This document shows positions 9,136 through 18,009 of a stretch of DNA of 50,493 nt, in pieces. Where the stretch lies: positions 1 through 50,493 of the forward strand of contig DJMJ01000039.1 of the NCBI GenBank assembly GCA_002435325.1. The letters run 5' to 3'. The stretch is from Nitrospira sp. UBA6493 (GTDB lineage: Bacteria; Nitrospirota; Nitrospiria; Nitrospirales; Nitrospiraceae). Made by a program: the position numbers and the translations under genes. Position 1 is the first letter of the stretch, and each line of letters opens with the position of its first letter. The notes under the pieces were generated by a model. It was not told the origin of the DNA. It saw only the letters and a program-made list of their open reading frames with translations, and searched no databases.

Positions 9136-9908
9136 ACCGATTCGCCGACTTCCAGATCTTTTTTCTTGGCTTCGCTCAACGCTGAAGGAGACTCGACAGG
9201 AACTTCGCCTTCCCAGTAGAGCATCCGGCGACAGTAGGGGCACACATGGAGATCATCAGAGCGTTTGACCTGGGCGATGAGCTGAGGCGGGATTTGCAAG
9301 CGGCACCCGGCACACATGCCATCGCGCACTGCGGCCAGCGCTTGCTCCTTCTTGGCCGTTTTGATCTGGTTATACCGGGCGAGCAAGTTCTTATCGATCA
9401 ACACCGCCGCCTCGGCCTGCTGGGCTTCGAGCTTGGCTAACTCTTTTGCCAACACCTGATCCTGCTGATCAAGCACTTTTTTCTCTTCGGTAAAGATTTT
9501 CCTGGCCGCATCAGCTTTTTCTTGAGCTTCTTTGACTGTCTGTTGTAATTGCTCGATCTTCTCCATCGAGAGGAGAATCTTTTCTTCAAACTCCCCCCGC
9601 TTCTTATTGGCCAATTCGATCTCGAACAGATGCGCTTGATATTCCTTGTTGGTTTTCAAGCTCGCGGCATGCGACTTCATCTTCTCCGTCTGTGCTTCAT
9701 GTGCTTCCAGATCTTTTTCATGCCCGCGGCGCTCTTTGATGAGAAGATCGACCGCCGCTTGCGTCTCGCTGAGCAGCTGGGTCTGTTCACGGAGCGGCGC
9801 TTCGGCCACATTGAGGCGTTCAGGGATTTTTCGACGCTGATCTTTGATCTCCATGATACGGAGATCGAGCTTTTGCAGGGCGACAAGGGGGACGAGTTTC
9901 TGGCTCAA
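9132..9908 (-). CDS. Coiled-coil zinc-ribbon protein (COG1579 type)
   Basis: 258 residues: a long heptad-rich helical hairpin (about 10-185), then a four-cysteine zinc ribbon, CAGC and CPYC, at about 197-228, ending in an acidic/basic tail. This matches the widespread C4-type zinc-ribbon family COG1579, proposed to bind nucleic acid, whose exact role is not settled. ATG 9908 is the only good start. The gene is on the minus strand downstream of tRNA-Ile2 and rpoD but has a 60-base gap from the tRNA. Confidence 0.82.
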   Translation of the reverse strand: MSQKLVPLVALQKLDLRIMEIKDQRRKIPERLNVAEAPLREQTQLLSETQAAVDLLIKERRGHEKDLEAHEAQTEKMKSHAASLKTNKEYQAHLFEIELANKKRGEFEEKILLSMEKIEQLQQTVKEAQEKADAARKIFTEEKKVLDQQDQVLAKELAKLEAQQAEAAVLIDKNLLARYNQIKTAKKEQALAAVRDGMCAGCRLQIPPQLIAQVKRSDDLHVCPYCRRMLYWEGEVPVESPSALSEAKKKDLEVGESV

Positions 9909-9970
9909 CGGACTCCTTTATACTGCATGCAGGCGATCACGGCCCGCCATGCGCAAGAATCTTTCCCATG

Positions 9971-10047
9971 TGGTGGGCCCACTAGGACTTGAACCTAGGA
10001 CCAGCTGATTATGAGTCAGCCGCTCTAACCACCTGAGCTATGGGCCC
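9971..10047 (-). tRNA. tRNA-Ile2 (anticodon CAU, lysidine-modified type)
   Basis: 77 bases with encoded CCA. Acceptor stem GGGCCCA/TGGGCCC, D-arm GCTC...GAGC, anticodon arm GCTGA-CTCATAA-TCAGC and T-arm CTAGG-TTCAAGT-CCTAG all pair. The anticodon CAT could be Met or Ile2. The C4-G69 and C5-G68 pairs are those the tRNA-Ile lysidine synthetase TilS reads in E. coli Ile2, whereas elongator Met has others there. The overall sequence also resembles Ile2, so I call Ile2; Met remains possible. Confidence 0.85.
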
Positions 10048-10101
10048 CATCAGGTGTACCCAGAACATCCACACGGCCCGTACGGAGCCGGCAAGTATTC
10101 G

Positions 10102-10130
10102 ATTCTAGGCCGCCCTCCACCCGGAGTCAA
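10102..10130 (-). promoter_or_regulatory. Promoter of the tRNA-Ile2 gene
   Basis: TTGACT (10130-10125) and TAGAAT (10107-10102) with a 17-base spacer on the minus strand, starting RNA near 10095, about 48 bases before the tRNA. It lies between the rpoD stop and the tRNA, so the tRNA need not depend on read-through from rpoD. Confidence 0.65.
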
Positions 10131-10152
10131 ATTTGACGGAGCAACCCGCCTA

Positions 10153-11967
10153 TTACAGCGTTTCGACGAAGCTGCGCAGCTTCTTGCTCCGGCTCGGATG
10201 ACGCAGCTTCCGCAACGCCTTCGCCTCAATTTGCCGAATGCGTTCGCGGGTCACCTCGAAGTCCTGGCCGACTTCTTCCAGCGTATGGTCCGTCGCTTCG
10301 CCGATGCCGAACCGCTTCCGCAGGACTTTTTCTTCGCGCGGCGTCAACGTTTCCAGTGCGCTGTTGATCTGACGTTGCAGATCGTACCGAATCGCAGCTT
10401 CCAGCGGGGAGACCGCCTTCTTGTCTTCGATAAAATCGCCCAAATGGCTGTCTTCTTCCTCGCCGATCGGGGTCTCAAGGGATATCGGCTCACGGGCGAT
10501 CTTGAGAATCTTCCGGACCTTGTCGAGCGGCAGATCCATCCGCTCGGCAATTTCCTCCGGCAGTGGCTCCCGCCCGAGCTTCTGCACCAGATGGCGGGAC
10601 GTCCGAATCAATTTATTGATCGTCTCGATCATATGCACCGGAATGCGGATCGTGCGCGCCTGATCCGCGATGGCCCTCGTGATCGCCTGGCGAATCCACC
10701 AGGTCGCATAGGTGCTGAACTTGTACCCACGCTTGTACTCGAACTTGTCGACCGCCTTCATCAGGCCGATATTGCCTTCCTGAATGAGGTCGAGGAACTG
10801 CAACCCGCGGTTGGTGTACTTCTTGGCGATGCTCACCACCAGCCGTAGATTGGCTTCGACGAGCTCCGCTTTCCCACGCTTGACCTTTTCTTCCGCCACG
10901 TCGAGATGCTTGACCGCGTCCTTGATCTCGTCAGCCGCAACCAGCGCCTCTTCGGTTTCCAGCTGGCGGATACGCGCCTTCGCCGCCTGATAGACTTTCT
11001 TGATATCGTTTAAGGTATCCTCCGAGACCCCGGCCCGCCGCTTGACCGCCAGAAAATCGGGCCTGGTCCGGCACATTTTCTTCAGCAATTCGGCGCCGGC
11101 TTCTCCACCGACTCCGATGCGCCGCTGACAGCTCGCCACTTCGCGCTCGGCCATGCGGAACTGCACCGCCAGATCGCGCACACGCTGCACCATGCGATCT
11201 TTCAAGACCCCGTGGAGATTGACGGACTCGATCTTGTCCACCACCTGCTGGCGCGCCACATCAAACTGCTTTTTGAACTGTTTCTGTTTGACGGGATCAC
11301 TGCCGATCGTCTTGCCCTTCTCGGCCAAGGCCTTCAACGCCAGCGACACTTTGCGCACGGCATTCAACGCGTCCAGCGTCTTGACCCGAAGTTCCTCATA
11401 GTCCCGCTCTACCGGCTGCTCTTCGTCGAAATCTTCTTCCGTTTCCTGCACCGGCACGATTTCGCGGACATCGATCTTGGCATCCTTCAACTGATCCCGC
11501 AGGGCCAGGACGAACTCGATCGTCATCGGCATGCCATAAATGACCGAGGCAATGTCCTTCTTCCCTTCTTCGATGCGCTTGGCGATCTCGATTTCCCCTT
11601 CGCGGCTCAACAGCGCGACACTGCCCATTTCTTTCAAATAGAGCCGCACCGGGTCGTCCGTCCGGCTGAGCGCGCCCGGCGTGAGGTCGATGGGTTTTTC
11701 GTTCTCTTCATCGCTCTCCGCCTCGGCTTCTTCGCTTTCTTCGCCGGCATCCTCGCGCTCGGTCGTCTTCTGTGCCCGTTCGCCTTCCGGCGCATCCACA
11801 ATTTCGATGTCCATTTCACCGAACATCGTCATGATGCTGCCGAACTGGTCGGACGAGACCACTTCCGCCGGCAGGGTGTTGTTTAGTTCGTCGTAAGTCA
11901 GAAAGCCCTTTTCTTTCCCGATCGAGATGAGCTTTTTGACCTCGCCGAGCAACTCTTGTTTCGGCAT
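10153..11967 (-). CDS. rpoD: Primary RNA polymerase sigma factor RpoD
   Basis: Housekeeping sigma70. The 604-residue protein has region 1.1 (about 1-60, VKKLISIGKEKGFLTYDEL), an acidic linker, region 1.2 (DPVRLYLKEMG), a non-conserved insert, regions 2.1-2.4 (ANLRLVVSIAKKY, LIQEGNIGLMKAVDKFEY, YATWWIRQAI), region 3 and region 4 (TPREEKVLRKRFG, LEEVGQDFEVTRERIRQIEAKALRKLR). ATG 11967 is preceded by AAGGAG overlapping the dnaG stop, so dnaG and rpoD form the core of the macromolecular-synthesis operon. rpsU is not adjacent. Confidence 0.98.
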   Translation of the reverse strand: MPKQELLGEVKKLISIGKEKGFLTYDELNNTLPAEVVSSDQFGSIMTMFGEMDIEIVDAPEGERAQKTTEREDAGEESEEAEAESDEENEKPIDLTPGALSRTDDPVRLYLKEMGSVALLSREGEIEIAKRIEEGKKDIASVIYGMPMTIEFVLALRDQLKDAKIDVREIVPVQETEEDFDEEQPVERDYEELRVKTLDALNAVRKVSLALKALAEKGKTIGSDPVKQKQFKKQFDVARQQVVDKIESVNLHGVLKDRMVQRVRDLAVQFRMAEREVASCQRRIGVGGEAGAELLKKMCRTRPDFLAVKRRAGVSEDTLNDIKKVYQAAKARIRQLETEEALVAADEIKDAVKHLDVAEEKVKRGKAELVEANLRLVVSIAKKYTNRGLQFLDLIQEGNIGLMKAVDKFEYKRGYKFSTYATWWIRQAITRAIADQARTIRIPVHMIETINKLIRTSRHLVQKLGREPLPEEIAERMDLPLDKVRKILKIAREPISLETPIGEEEDSHLGDFIEDKKAVSPLEAAIRYDLQRQINSALETLTPREEKVLRKRFGIGEATDHTLEEVGQDFEVTRERIRQIEAKALRKLRHPSRSKKLRSFVETL

Positions 11968-11969
11968 AG

Positions 11970-13793
11970 CTACTCCTTAACCAATGAAACTGTGCCGGCG
12001 ACTGGCGTGCCGGCTTTCCGCATCCGCAACTCATTCACTTGAAGGTTGATCGATTGCACATCCTCCGACCGCCCTTCCCGCTCGGCCATCTTCAGCCGGG
12101 CAATCAGATCGCGCATAACCCCTTCCGCCCGTTTCCGATCCAACTGATCCAGACAATCCTTGATGTGGGCCGACACATCGTCGAAGTGTTCTTCGCGCAA
12201 CGACAAGTCCGTCGCCAAGGCGCCGCAATCCGGGTCGTCCAGCACCGCGTCGAGCAGCGCACGGATGCCGATCCGGCCATCCGACCCCACATGCTTGAGG
12301 GCCAACTCCGCCAGTTTCCGGCAGGCAGGAACGGAAAATAATTCCGGCTTGAGCCGACGGACGTCGGCCGGCGCCAGCTTGCCATGCAAGAGCATGAACG
12401 AGAGATCCCGCTCCTCCGGCGCATACTTAAACACCGGTACCGCCTTTGGCGGAATCGCCGCAGCACTCACGCCTTTATTCTGCTTCGCCACCAGGGCCGG
12501 ATAACGCTCGATCAACCGTTGCTGGCTGATGCCCAGCCGCTCGGCCACGACGCGAATCCGCTCTACCTGCTCGATGGGATGCTCGCTCTTTTGAAGGATC
12601 CGGAGAATTTCATCGACGCTCCGGATGCGCCCTTCCAACGATCCCGCCTCCGCCGCTTTTAAGCTATGTTCCAACGCGTAATCCAACAAACTTGGGGCGG
12701 TAGCTTCCAGCCGCGCAAACGCTTCCACCCCTGCTTTGCGAACATACGTGTCCGGATCGTCACCCGCCGGCAGCGTCACGACCTTCACGCCCAACCCGCT
12801 GTTCACAAACAGATCCAATCCCCGCAACGCCGCACGCACCCCTGCCGCATCCGGATCGAACAACAACACCACATTGGAGGCGAACCGCCGGAGGGCCTGA
12901 ATATGCTCCGCGGTCAAGGCCGTGCCCAACGTCGCGACCGTATGCGCCATCCCGGCTTGATGGAGCGCGATTGCATCGAAATATCCTTCCACCACAATCA
13001 CGGTCTTCGTACGGGCGATCGCCTCTCGCGCTTGATCGAATGCAAAGAGCGTCAGACCTTTTTTAAATAACGACGTTTCAGGAGAATTGAGATACTTAGG
13101 AGTCCCATCGCCGAGCGTGCGCCCGCCAAAGCCCACCACACGCTTGCGGAGATCCACGATGGGAAACATGACCCGTGACCGAAACCGGTCGTAGAATCCC
13201 GTCGCCCCGTTGCCGGCCTGATCCCGCGCGATCGTCAGGCCCGCCGCCGCCAAATCGCCTGACGTAAAGCCTTGCTGGGTGAGCGCCTTGATCAACCCTT
13301 CCCACTCGCCCAAGGCCAGACCGATCTTAAATTGCGTAATTGTCGCCGCTTCAATCCCGCGTTCAGCGAGGTAGCGTCGTGCTTCTTCGCCGGCCTTCGC
13401 CTCGTGCAAATTCTTGTGAAACCACGCCGACGCCGCCTGATTCACTTGCTCAATGCGGGCAAACTGCGCGGTCTGAGGATTGAATCCCGCCTGTTCCTGA
13501 ACCTCGACCCCGACCTTCCGCCCAAGCTCGCGCACCACTTCCGGAAAGCTCGATCCGGTAATCCGGGTGAGAAAAGCAAAGACGTTGCCGCCTACCCCAC
13601 AGCCAAAACAATGGAAAATCTGCTTCGACGGACTAACCGTAAAGGAGGGACTTTTCTCTTGATGAAACGGGCAGAGCCCCTTCAGGTTCTGTCCCGCCTT
13701 TGTAAGCGAGACATGGCGCCCGACTATATCGGCGATATCGGCACGATCCCGAATCTGGTTGATGATATCGTCAGAAATCAGGCCTCGGCCCAC
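11970..13793 (-). CDS. dnaG: DNA primase
   Basis: Makes RNA primers for replication. The N-terminal zinc finger CPFH...CFGC is followed by the RNA polymerase core and Toprim domain (VVEGYFDAIALHQAG; LLFDPDAAG), and a C-terminal helicase-binding region. The frame opens at a GTG at 13826, but neither that nor a later start has ideal spacing. GTG 13793 (GRGLISDDIINQI) has GGAG 11 bases upstream and matches where family members begin, so I use it; 607 residues result. rpoD follows with a two-base gap. Confidence 0.95.
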   Translation of the reverse strand: MGRGLISDDIINQIRDRADIADIVGRHVSLTKAGQNLKGLCPFHQEKSPSFTVSPSKQIFHCFGCGVGGNVFAFLTRITGSSFPEVVRELGRKVGVEVQEQAGFNPQTAQFARIEQVNQAASAWFHKNLHEAKAGEEARRYLAERGIEAATITQFKIGLALGEWEGLIKALTQQGFTSGDLAAAGLTIARDQAGNGATGFYDRFRSRVMFPIVDLRKRVVGFGGRTLGDGTPKYLNSPETSLFKKGLTLFAFDQAREAIARTKTVIVVEGYFDAIALHQAGMAHTVATLGTALTAEHIQALRRFASNVVLLFDPDAAGVRAALRGLDLFVNSGLGVKVVTLPAGDDPDTYVRKAGVEAFARLEATAPSLLDYALEHSLKAAEAGSLEGRIRSVDEILRILQKSEHPIEQVERIRVVAERLGISQQRLIERYPALVAKQNKGVSAAAIPPKAVPVFKYAPEERDLSFMLLHGKLAPADVRRLKPELFSVPACRKLAELALKHVGSDGRIGIRALLDAVLDDPDCGALATDLSLREEHFDDVSAHIKDCLDQLDRKRAEGVMRDLIARLKMAEREGRSEDVQSINLQVNELRMRKAGTPVAGTVSLVKE

Positions 13794-13871
13794 GAGAGTC
13801 GTCGCTCCTACACACCAGTCAGGCACGACCGGACGAGTCGGTTAACCAAAAGTCGGATAAATTGATCGATC

Positions 13872-13901
13872 AGGGTATCAGACGGCTGGAAAGTCTGTCA
13901 A
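13872..13901 (-). promoter_or_regulatory. Possible promoter for dnaG-rpoD
   Basis: On the minus strand a perfect TTGACA (13901-13896) is followed after 18 bases by TACCCT (13877-13872), a weak -10 box. RNA would start near 13865, giving a 5' leader of about 70 bases to GTG 13793. Confidence 0.45.
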
Positions 13902-13917
13902 TTCTATGGAAGGGAAA

Positions 13918-14262
13918 TCACCCCGGAGGCCAGGCCAGATGCCTGCCGCCAAGTATATGAAAATGCAGATGAAATATGGACTGCCCTCCATCACGACCGG
14001 TATTGACCACAATACGATAGCCTGACTCAGCCAACCCTTTGTCCGTCGCTACCTTTCGACAGGTCAATAGGAGCCGACCCAGCAGGACCAGATCCGCCTC
14101 ACCGAGGTCCTGAACTGCCGCCACATGCCGTTTGGGAATCACGAGCGTATGTATCGGCGCCTGTGGAGTAATGTCGTCAAAGGCGAGCGTGTGTTCATCC
14201 TGATACACGAGCTTGGCTGGGATGCTTCCCTCCACGATCCGGCAAAACAGGCAGGTATTCAC
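13918..14262 (-). CDS. HIT-family nucleotide hydrolase (HINT type)
   Basis: 114-residue histidine-triad protein. The triad reads HLHFHILGG near the C-terminus, the HINT-branch form, with the CLFCRI start and ARTLVIPKRH-like segment IHTLVIPKRHV. Such proteins hydrolyse nucleoside phosphoramidates or acyl-adenylates. The start is GTG 14262, four bases after AGGAGG. It follows hisIE by 13 bases, and HIT genes are often found at the end of his operons, so it is likely co-transcribed. Confidence 0.92.
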   Translation of the reverse strand: MNTCLFCRIVEGSIPAKLVYQDEHTLAFDDITPQAPIHTLVIPKRHVAAVQDLGEADLVLLGRLLLTCRKVATDKGLAESGYRIVVNTGRDGGQSIFHLHFHILGGRHLAWPPG

Positions 14263-14275
14263 ATCTCCTCCTTAG

Positions 14276-14947
14276 CTACTTCTCCGGCCTCAGGCCAGAC
14301 TTCCCGAACCGCTTGGCAAGTTCCTCATAGATCGCATAAAGCGGTACATCGTGATAGCCCAATACCATCAACGTATGGAAGAACAAGTCGGCAACTTCAT
14401 AGACGATCTCGTCCCGCTTGCCGCCCTTGGAGGCCAGGAGCACTTCCCCCGCCTCTTCCGCCACCTTCTTCAGGATCTTGTCTTGCCCCCCTTCAAACAA
14501 CTTCGTTGTATAGGAGCCTGGCTGCGGCTGGGCCTTGCGCGCCTCAATCGTTCGCGCGATCGCCTCAAGAATCCCCCCCGCCGCGTCGCTGGTCTTTTCC
14601 GACTCGATCCATCCTTCCGGATCAATCGCGGTAAAGAAGCAGGCCCGCTCCCCCGTATGGCAAGTCGGCCCGAGCGGCTGCGCCTTCACCAGAATCGTGT
14701 CGCGATCGCAGTCGATGAACAGGCCCTTGACCTGCAGCTTATTGCCAGAGGTCTCGCCCTTCTCCCAGAGCTTCTTGCGGGACCGACTCCAAAAGTGAAC
14801 GGATTTGGTGGCCAGCGTCTGACTGAGCGCCTCCTGATTCATATAGCCGACCATCAGCACAGTCCCATCGAGCCAGTCTTGCACCACGGCTGGAATCAAC
14901 CCCTGCGCATCGAACGTGAACGTCGCTCCCGCATCCTGTTGTCCCAT
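14276..14947 (-). CDS. hisIE: Bifunctional phosphoribosyl-AMP cyclohydrolase / phosphoribosyl-ATP pyrophosphatase
   Basis: Steps two and three of histidine synthesis. The N-terminal HisI domain (residues about 15-115) has VGYMNQEAL, the HFWSRSRKKLWEKGETSG block, and the metal-binding DCDRD and CHTG segments. The C-terminal HisE domain (about 125-215) has KILKKVAEEAGEV and the EVADLFFH motif of the MazG-like fold. 223 residues is normal for the fusion. It starts four bases after the hisF stop. Confidence 0.96.
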   Translation of the reverse strand: MGQQDAGATFTFDAQGLIPAVVQDWLDGTVLMVGYMNQEALSQTLATKSVHFWSRSRKKLWEKGETSGNKLQVKGLFIDCDRDTILVKAQPLGPTCHTGERACFFTAIDPEGWIESEKTSDAAGGILEAIARTIEARKAQPQPGSYTTKLFEGGQDKILKKVAEEAGEVLLASKGGKRDEIVYEVADLFFHTLMVLGYHDVPLYAIYEELAKRFGKSGLRPEK

Positions 14948-14951
14948 CGCC

Positions 14952-15734
14952 TCATGCGGCCTGCACGGCTTGATCCAGCCGAACGGGCACCCCTTTCTCT
15001 TTCAAGAATTGTTTGGCCTGCGGAATCGTATAGGTTCGGAAGTGAAAAATCGACGCCGCCAACACCGCATCGGCCTTGCCTGTGACAAACCCGTCATACA
15101 AATGTTCCAACGTGCCGACGCCGCCGGACGCAATCACCGGAACGGACACTCGCTCGGACACGGCGGCCGTCAGAGCCAAATCGTAGCCGGTCTGCTGACC
15201 ATCCTGATCCATGCTCGTGAGCAAAATCTCTCCCGCGCCGAAACTTTCCATCCGTTTGGCCCACTCGATCGCATCGAGCCCGGTTGTTTTGCGGCCTCCG
15301 TGCGTAAAGACTTCCCAGTGACCCGGCCCACCAGCGCGCTTCGCGTCGATCGCCACGACTATGCATTGCGTGCCAAACCGCTGCGCCGCTTCCCGCACGA
15401 ACTCAGGTCGCTGCACCGCTGCCGTGTTGATGCTGACCTTGTCGGCCCCCGCATTCAGCAAGGCGCGGATATCATCAAGCGTGCGCACTCCACCGCCGAC
15501 GGTGAGAGGCATGAAGACCCGTGCCGCCGTCCGCTCGACCACATCGAGGATGGTTTTACGATTTTCGTGGGAAGCCGTAATGTCGAGAAAACAGAGTTCG
15601 TCCGCGCCTTCGCGATCGTAGGCCGTCGCGACTTCGACCGGATCGCCCGCATCGCGCAAATTGACAAAACTCACGCCCTTCACCACACGGCCGTCTTTCA
15701 CATCGAGACAGGGAATGATGCGTTTCGTCAACAT
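14952..15734 (-). CDS. hisF: Imidazole glycerol phosphate synthase, cyclase subunit
   Basis: With HisH it turns PRFAR and ammonia into imidazole glycerol phosphate and AICAR. The 260-residue barrel begins MLTKRIIPCLDVKDGRVVKG, with the catalytic Asp in CLDV (about residue 11) and a second in the SMDQDG segment near 130. Phosphate-binding glycine motifs are VGGGVR and ASGGVG. The ATG is two bases after the hisA stop. Confidence 0.97.
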   Translation of the reverse strand: MLTKRIIPCLDVKDGRVVKGVSFVNLRDAGDPVEVATAYDREGADELCFLDITASHENRKTILDVVERTAARVFMPLTVGGGVRTLDDIRALLNAGADKVSINTAAVQRPEFVREAAQRFGTQCIVVAIDAKRAGGPGHWEVFTHGGRKTTGLDAIEWAKRMESFGAGEILLTSMDQDGQQTGYDLALTAAVSERVSVPVIASGGVGTLEHLYDGFVTGKADAVLAASIFHFRTYTIPQAKQFLKEKGVPVRLDQAVQAA

Positions 15735-15736
15735 CG

Positions 15737-16456
15737 CTAACCAATCGCCTTAACCGCAATGGCATAGTCCAGCTTGCCGTCGTAGAGGGCCTTGCCGACG
15801 ATAGCGCCTTCGATGCGCACACCCAGCGCCTTGACGGCTTGGAGATCTTCCACCCGTGAAATCCCGCCCGAGGCGATCACCGGAAATGATGAATGCTCAA
15901 CAACCTCTCTCAGCGCCGGAATATTCGGTCCATCCAGCATCCCGTCCCTCGCAATATCGGTATAGATCACCGCGCCCAGGGCATAGCCGGACAGCTCTGT
16001 TAATAAATCGATCGCCTTCGTATCAGACACAGCGGTCCACCCCTTCACCGCCACCTTGCCATCACGCGCATCCAGCCCCAAGACGATCCGCTGCGGAAAT
16101 TCACGACAGGCCTGTTCGAGAAAGGCCCGATCCGTGAGCGCCGCAGTCCCCAGCACCACACGCGAAACCCCGGCCGTGAGATACCGGCGAACCGTATCGA
16201 TATTACGAATTCCTCCGCCCACTTGCACCTTCACACTGACAGTCGCGATCACCGATTGAATCTCGCGGAGATTGCGCGGCTCGCCGTCCACCGCGCCGTT
16301 GAGATCCACGACATGGATGACTCCCGCGCCCTGCTGTTGCCATTGCCGCGCCATTGCCGGCACGTCGGTGGAATAGACCGTCTCTGCCGCCATATCTCCC
16401 TGCCGAAGCCGAACACAGCGCCCGTCTTTCAAATCAATTGCTGGAATGACAATCAT
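15737..16456 (-). CDS. hisA: ProFAR isomerase
   Basis: Isomerises ProFAR to PRFAR, fourth step of histidine synthesis. The 239-residue barrel begins MIVIPAIDLKDGRCVRL, the catalytic Asp being in AIDL, and has the second Asp in IYTDIARDGM. It shares the VGGGIR and ASGGIS phosphate motifs with HisF. It lies between an unrelated lipoprotein gene and hisF. Confidence 0.96.
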   Translation of the reverse strand: MIVIPAIDLKDGRCVRLRQGDMAAETVYSTDVPAMARQWQQQGAGVIHVVDLNGAVDGEPRNLREIQSVIATVSVKVQVGGGIRNIDTVRRYLTAGVSRVVLGTAALTDRAFLEQACREFPQRIVLGLDARDGKVAVKGWTAVSDTKAIDLLTELSGYALGAVIYTDIARDGMLDGPNIPALREVVEHSSFPVIASGGISRVEDLQAVKALGVRIEGAIVGKALYDGKLDYAIAVKAIG

Positions 16457-16479
16457 GAACGTCGTCCGCCCTTTCTCCG

Positions 16480-17250
16480 CTACTTCACCGGGGTTCCAAA
16501 CGGAAATTCCTTCAGCACTTCCTCAACCCCGTACTGCGTCAATTCTTCAGCGGTGACGAAGGCCCACCGCTGGATAAATCCCAAGACATCCTCGGTCATC
16601 GGCCGCTGCCGTTCGTAATAGTTGCCGAGCCAGAGCACCTGCCCATCGGCTGCCACCACTTTGACTTCAAAGCCCACAGAGGCTGCGGGACTCGCACCCA
16701 TTCGGCTGCCGACGCGTTCCTGATAGACCAGCACCCGTCCGATAAAGGCCGCATCCGCTTTCACTTTTTCCGCCAACTGCGCCGCCGCCATTTCAGGAGT
16801 CATCTTCGCAGCCTCTCCCGTCACAGAAGCGACCTTGGCCGTATCTCCCGGAGGCAGAACATGCAATCCCTCGCGTGACTGCAACCGCTTCCAGAACAGA
16901 TGCGTGACCTTCTCCGCGGCATATCCAGGAACTGTCGTGGTCTGCCGCGATAGCACCTCTGCGCTCGGCGGGAGCGCGACCGAAATATCTGATCGTAGCA
17001 CCCCCTCCGGTGTTGAAAGTTGCGACGCGCCTTGATCTCGTATTTGAGGCGTCGTAATGGACGTAAACGGAACCATTACAATGGTTCGGATTTGATAGCG
17101 AGAGAGTTCGTTCGACGATTTCGTCGTGACCTTCTCGCCGCTGCATCCAGCCAATAGAGCCAGCGTGGCACAGACACAGGCAACGACGGCGATAGGCTCA
17201 GCCAGACTCGGGACACGTCCTCTCTGAAGTCCAGCCCCCTTACTCCTCAC
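16480..17250 (-). CDS. Lipoprotein of unknown function inside the his operon
   Basis: 256 residues from GTG 17250. A basic N-terminus and hydrophobic segment end in lipobox LAGC with Cys36, so it should be lipid-anchored, probably at the outer membrane. The mature part is alpha/beta in character, with IRTIVMVPF near 55 and GRVLVYQER and GQVLWLGNYYERQRP later. This resembles the Rossmann-like fold of GNA1162/CsgG-type lipoproteins, but I do not recognise the family firmly. The upstream gap to hisH is only about 10 bases and the downstream gap to hisA 23, so it is part of the his transcript. No histidine-related role can be inferred from its sequence. Confidence 0.8.
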   Translation of the reverse strand: MRSKGAGLQRGRVPSLAEPIAVVACVCATLALLAGCSGEKVTTKSSNELSRYQIRTIVMVPFTSITTPQIRDQGASQLSTPEGVLRSDISVALPPSAEVLSRQTTTVPGYAAEKVTHLFWKRLQSREGLHVLPPGDTAKVASVTGEAAKMTPEMAAAQLAEKVKADAAFIGRVLVYQERVGSRMGASPAASVGFEVKVVAADGQVLWLGNYYERQRPMTEDVLGFIQRWAFVTAEELTQYGVEEVLKEFPFGTPVK

Positions 17251-17260
17251 TCTTCACCCC

Positions 17261-17872
17261 TTACGGTTTCCATGATCCAAAATTCTTGATCAGCCGCAAT
17301 CCCACGGCTTGGCTTTTTTCCGGATGGAACTGACAGGCCACTACGTTGTCTCTCCAAATGCTCGAGACAAACGAAATACCGTAAGTCGTCGTTGTCGCGG
17401 CAATCTTTTTGTCCACCGGATCAACAAAATACGAATGAACGAAGTACCAATTCGATCCGGATGGAATCCCTGAAAACACCGGACAATTTCGCCGCACGTC
17501 CACCTGATTCCAACCCATATGCGGCACTTTCAGCGCGGGATCAGCAGAAAATCTCCGGACCCTGCCCGGAATAATGTCCAGCCCCTTGTGGGTGCCGAAT
17601 TCCTCGCTTTCGGTGAAGAGCAGTTGGAGCCCCAAGCAAATCCCAAGAAAAGGCTTGCCCGATTGAACCGCCGTCCGAACGGAATCGATGAGATCATACT
17701 GCTCAAGATTCGTCATACAGTCGCCAAAGGCACCAACCCCGGGCAACACCACATGGCTGGCATCCTTGATCGCCGCCACATCGCGCGTGACCACCGCCTG
17801 ATGCCCCACCGCCTCAAAGGCCTTGGAGACACTGCGGAGATTTCCCATGCCGTAATCAATAATTGCGATCAT
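17261..17872 (-). CDS. hisH: Imidazole glycerol phosphate synthase, glutaminase subunit
   Basis: Supplies ammonia from glutamine to HisF. A class I glutamine amidotransferase: the start IAIIDYGMGNLRSV, the oxyanion segment VLPGVGAFG, the nucleophile Cys in GICLGLQLL and the His/Glu pair in CQFHPEKSQ are all visible. 203 residues is usual. The frame runs up to 17962, but homologues begin at the MIAIIDYG methionine (17872). A terminator-like hairpin lies between hisB and this gene. Confidence 0.96.
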   Translation of the reverse strand: MIAIIDYGMGNLRSVSKAFEAVGHQAVVTRDVAAIKDASHVVLPGVGAFGDCMTNLEQYDLIDSVRTAVQSGKPFLGICLGLQLLFTESEEFGTHKGLDIIPGRVRRFSADPALKVPHMGWNQVDVRRNCPVFSGIPSGSNWYFVHSYFVDPVDKKIAATTTTYGISFVSSIWRDNVVACQFHPEKSQAVGLRLIKNFGSWKP

Positions 17873-17946
17873 AGAATGTCGTCCATCCAAAGAAGCGTAA
17901 CAATACCGTAACCGGCTCCGTCCTGCCACTCCCGTCTTGAGAACGC

Positions 17947-17979
17947 AAAAAGGGACAGGCACTGTGCGCCTGCCCCTTT
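17947..17979 (-). terminator. Terminator-like hairpin between hisB and hisH
   Basis: On the minus strand AAAGGGGCAGGC and GCCTGTCCCTTT form a 12-pair stem (one G-U) around a seven-base loop, ending in five T. The stem pairs better as minus-strand RNA than as plus-strand RNA, where the wobble becomes A-C. It sits inside the his gene series, so it may reduce rather than end transcription. Confidence 0.65.
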
Positions 17980-18009
17980 CGAGTAATCCAGCCGCTGGGT
18001 TTCTGCGTC

